This document shows, one piece after another, positions 62,422-64,000 of a stretch of DNA of 64,000 nucleotides (its first letter is position 1; each line of letters starts with the position of its first letter). The notes under the pieces are model-generated. The model was not told where the DNA came from, ran no database searches, and saw only the letters and a list, made by a program, of their open reading frames with translations. The DNA is from Tissierellia bacterium (GTDB lineage Bacteria > Bacillota > Clostridia > Tissierellales > Tepidimicrobiaceae): positions 124,001 to 188,000 of the forward strand of contig JAAYHX010000023.1 in the NCBI GenBank assembly GCA_012735215.1. The letters run 5' to 3'. The position numbers and the translations under genes are program-made.

Positions 62422-63477
62422 ATGAGGAAGGAAAAGGTTAAAGTTATAATTTGGGGATTAGGAGCCATGGGGAAGGGCATGGCAGAAATGCTTATGAAGA
62501 AAAAAGGCGTAGAAATTGTAGGAGCTTGTGATGTGGATCCTAATTTAGTTAATAAAAGTCTCTATGATCTTGTAGGCTTTGATAGGGGCAATTGTAAAGA
62601 TGTTGTTGTAAAGGACAAAGTAGAAGAGGTAATTACTGAAAAAGGAGCAGATGTAGTATTGATTGCAACAGATTCCTTTGTTAAAGGTGCCTTTGATAAG
62701 ATTGTCTACTGTTTGAAAAAGGGAATAAACGTGATAACAACAGCAGAGGAAATGGCCTATCCACAAGCTCAGGAACCAGAACTGGCAAAAGAGATAGACA
62801 GGATAGCAAAAGAAAATGGGGTTACTGTTTTGGGAACAGGAATAAATCCAGGGCTTATTATGGACCTTTTTGTTGTAACATTGACAGGTGCATGTATAGA
62901 TGTTGATTATATTAAAGCTGAAAGAATAAATGATCTATCTCCTTTTGGTCCTGCTGTAATGAGTGAGCAGGGGGTAGGGATAAGTGTTGATGAATTCAAT
63001 GGGCGAGTGGCAGATGGAACTCTAGCAGGCCATGTAGGCTTTCCTGAATCCATTAACATGATAGCAGATGCCTTAGGCTGGAAATTGAGCAGTGAAATAG
63101 TACAATCAAAAGAGCCAATAGTATCCAATGTATATAGAAAGGCTCCCCATGCAGAAGTAGAGCCAGGAAAGGTAGCAGGATGTAAAATGTTAGGACATGG
63201 ATATGTAGATGGTGAATTGAAGATAGAAATGGTTCATCCACAGCAAGTAGAGCCACACTTGGAAGGTGTTGAAACTGGAGACTATATAACTATTAAGGGA
63301 ACTCCAAATATAAATATGCAGATAAAGCCAGAGATACCCGGCGGTATAGGAACTATAGCCATGTGCGTGAACATGATACCACATGTTATTAATGCTAAGC
63401 CTGGATTGAAAACAATGATTGATTTACCAGTACCAAGGGCTATTTTGGGTGATATGAGAGATTTAATCGAAGAATAA
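62422..63477 (+). CDS. ord: 2,4-diaminopentanoate dehydrogenase
   Basis: A 351-residue NAD(P)-dependent dehydrogenase related to dihydrodipicolinate reductase. The Rossmann loop is WGLGAMGKGMAEML. It deaminates (2R,4S)-2,4-diaminopentanoate to 2-amino-4-oxopentanoate in anaerobic ornithine oxidation. Identity rests on the match to the Ord family and on ortA-ortB immediately downstream. ATG 62422 has TTGGAGGTGC. It is the first gene of an operon that runs out of the window. Confidence 0.92.
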   Translation: MRKEKVKVIIWGLGAMGKGMAEMLMKKKGVEIVGACDVDPNLVNKSLYDLVGFDRGNCKDVVVKDKVEEVITEKGADVVLIATDSFVKGAFDKIVYCLKKGINVITTAEEMAYPQAQEPELAKEIDRIAKENGVTVLGTGINPGLIMDLFVVTLTGACIDVDYIKAERINDLSPFGPAVMSEQGVGISVDEFNGRVADGTLAGHVGFPESINMIADALGWKLSSEIVQSKEPIVSNVYRKAPHAEVEPGKVAGCKMLGHGYVDGELKIEMVHPQQVEPHLEGVETGDYITIKGTPNINMQIKPEIPGGIGTIAMCVNMIPHVINAKPGLKTMIDLPVPRAILGDMRDLIEE

Positions 63478-63553
63478 AGGTGCTTTTATTATAGGGTTTA
63501 GAATTCTCACTTAAAGTACTAAAGTTAAAACAAGAAGAAGGGAAGATCAATAA

Positions 63554-63859
63554 ATGGATGCAAGGAAAGGTGATTGGGTAAGAATTCATGATGCTGTACT
63601 TGAGGCCGGGAAAAGGGCACCGAGTGTGCCAGAGGATACTCAAAGGGTACCCTTGGAAATGTGGGTTAAAGGATTTTTATTAGATGAGGGAGCAAATATT
63701 GGGGACAGGGTCAAAATAGAAACCTATATTGGCAGAATCGTAGAGGGAGTACTTGTTGAAGTAAATCCATATTATAAACATGATTTTGGCAAATGCGTAC
63801 CAGAACTGCTTTACATAGGAAAACAGGTAAGAAGCTTATTAGATGAGGACGGTGAGTAG
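63554..63859 (+). CDS. ortA: 2-amino-4-oxopentanoate thiolase subunit OrtA
   Basis: A 101-residue small subunit of the OrtAB thiolase, which with CoA cleaves 2-amino-4-oxopentanoate to acetyl-CoA and alanine. The sequence GDWVRIHDAVLEAGKRAPSVPEDT and GRIVEGVLVEVNPYYKHDFGKCVPELL is typical. ATG 63554 is preceded by GAAGGGAAG. ortB starts one base after its stop. Confidence 0.92.
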   Translation: MDARKGDWVRIHDAVLEAGKRAPSVPEDTQRVPLEMWVKGFLLDEGANIGDRVKIETYIGRIVEGVLVEVNPYYKHDFGKCVPELLYIGKQVRSLLDEDGE

Positions 63860-63860
63860 T

Positions 63861-64000
63861 ATGGAAAAGGATATGAGTTATGAAGCGGTCATGGGACGAA
63901 ATTTTGAGATTATGAGAAAAGCAGTTGGAATGGATTATAGTAGGTTTGAATCCAAGGGAATTGGTTTTGATTATGAAAAGATGATGGAAGAAACTGGCTA
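63861..64000 (+). CDS. ortB: 2-amino-4-oxopentanoate thiolase subunit OrtB, 5' part
   Basis: The first 46 codons of the PLP-dependent large subunit, starting at ATG 63861 with GACGGTGAG upstream (within the end of ortA). It begins MEKDMSYEAVMGRNFEIMRK, a typical OrtB N-terminus. The rest lies past the window's end. Confidence 0.88.
   Translation, partial: MEKDMSYEAVMGRNFEIMRKAVGMDYSRFESKGIGFDYEKMMEETG

Noticed and set aside
1-64000. Mobile element, prophage or defence island
   Set aside because: No transposase, integrase, tRNA attachment site, direct flanking repeats or known defence genes were found. The Mrr-like domain at 33105 is membrane-bound and lacks the catalytic motif.

Overview
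The window is one contiguous piece of chromosome from a low-GC, endospore-forming anaerobe of the class Clostridia. The oxidative ornithine-fermentation genes at the right end (ord, ortA, start of ortB) and the overall gene order suggest an amino-acid fermenter of the Tissierellales/Peptostreptococcales type. That placement is an inference from gene content, not from a phylogenetic marker. MurE carries the DNPR motif typical of meso-diaminopimelate enzymes, which points to mDAP peptidoglycan. I see no insertion sequence, prophage, CRISPR array, rRNA or tRNA. The region is core genome with a few accessory islands.

Layout. 1-14.1 kb is a housekeeping block: cdd (3' end), era, recO, a UBA/DUF4342 protein, glyQS behind a structured attenuator leader, a CcpN-like regulator, the PPDK regulatory kinase, a dGTPase-like HD hydrolase, dnaG-rpoD, a 47-residue acidic protein, trmK, a Nif3-like protein and a zinc-ribbon coiled-coil protein. 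14.1-17.9 kb holds RNase P RNA, a frameshifted NhaC-type antiporter, and a tetrahydrofolate riboswitch in front of folT and folD. 17.9-26.6 kb is sporulation: spoIIAA-spoIIAB-sigF, then a small membrane or lipoprotein ORF and spoVAA-AB-AC-AD-AE, a convergent class A PBP with an unusual insert and tail, and yunB. 26.6-42.3 kb is mixed: hflX, a degenerate Nudix protein, an IMPACT-family protein, a CoA-binding protein, two half-size TSUP permeases, nadE, yebC, a Lit-like membrane protein with an unknown membrane protein, aroC-aroA, pduL-deoC, a ferritin-like/encapsulin pair, ychF, a YhcN-type lipoprotein, lgt and a YbaK protein. 42.5-62.2 kb is the division and cell-wall cluster (mraZ to ftsZ), running on into spoIIGA-sigE-sigG, ylmC, nrdR and pgeF. 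62.4-64 kb is the ornithine pathway.

How it fits together. The sporulation cascade is unusually well represented: sigF and its two regulators, sigE and its protease, sigG, the spoVA dipicolinate channel, SpoVD-like and SpoVE-like wall proteins, yunB and ylmC. Near-perfect sigma-H type promoters precede both dnaG-rpoD and spoIIAA, which would link the replication/sigma-A operon and the first forespore sigma factor to the same starvation signal. The cell-wall cluster lacks murF, murC and ftsA. Lipoprotein maturation appears through lgt, a Lit-like transacylase and at least one lipoprotein.

Most notable: spoVAA appears to start at an AUA codon overlapping the stop of the preceding small ORF; NhaC is broken by one frameshift; a Nudix protein lacks most catalytic box residues; the THF riboswitch has a visible alternative 8-bp helix; the encapsulin nanocompartment is self-contained; and several small ORFs (47, 58 and 58 codons) have good ribosome-binding sites. 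I found no clear candidate for a wholly new multi-gene defence or mobile system.
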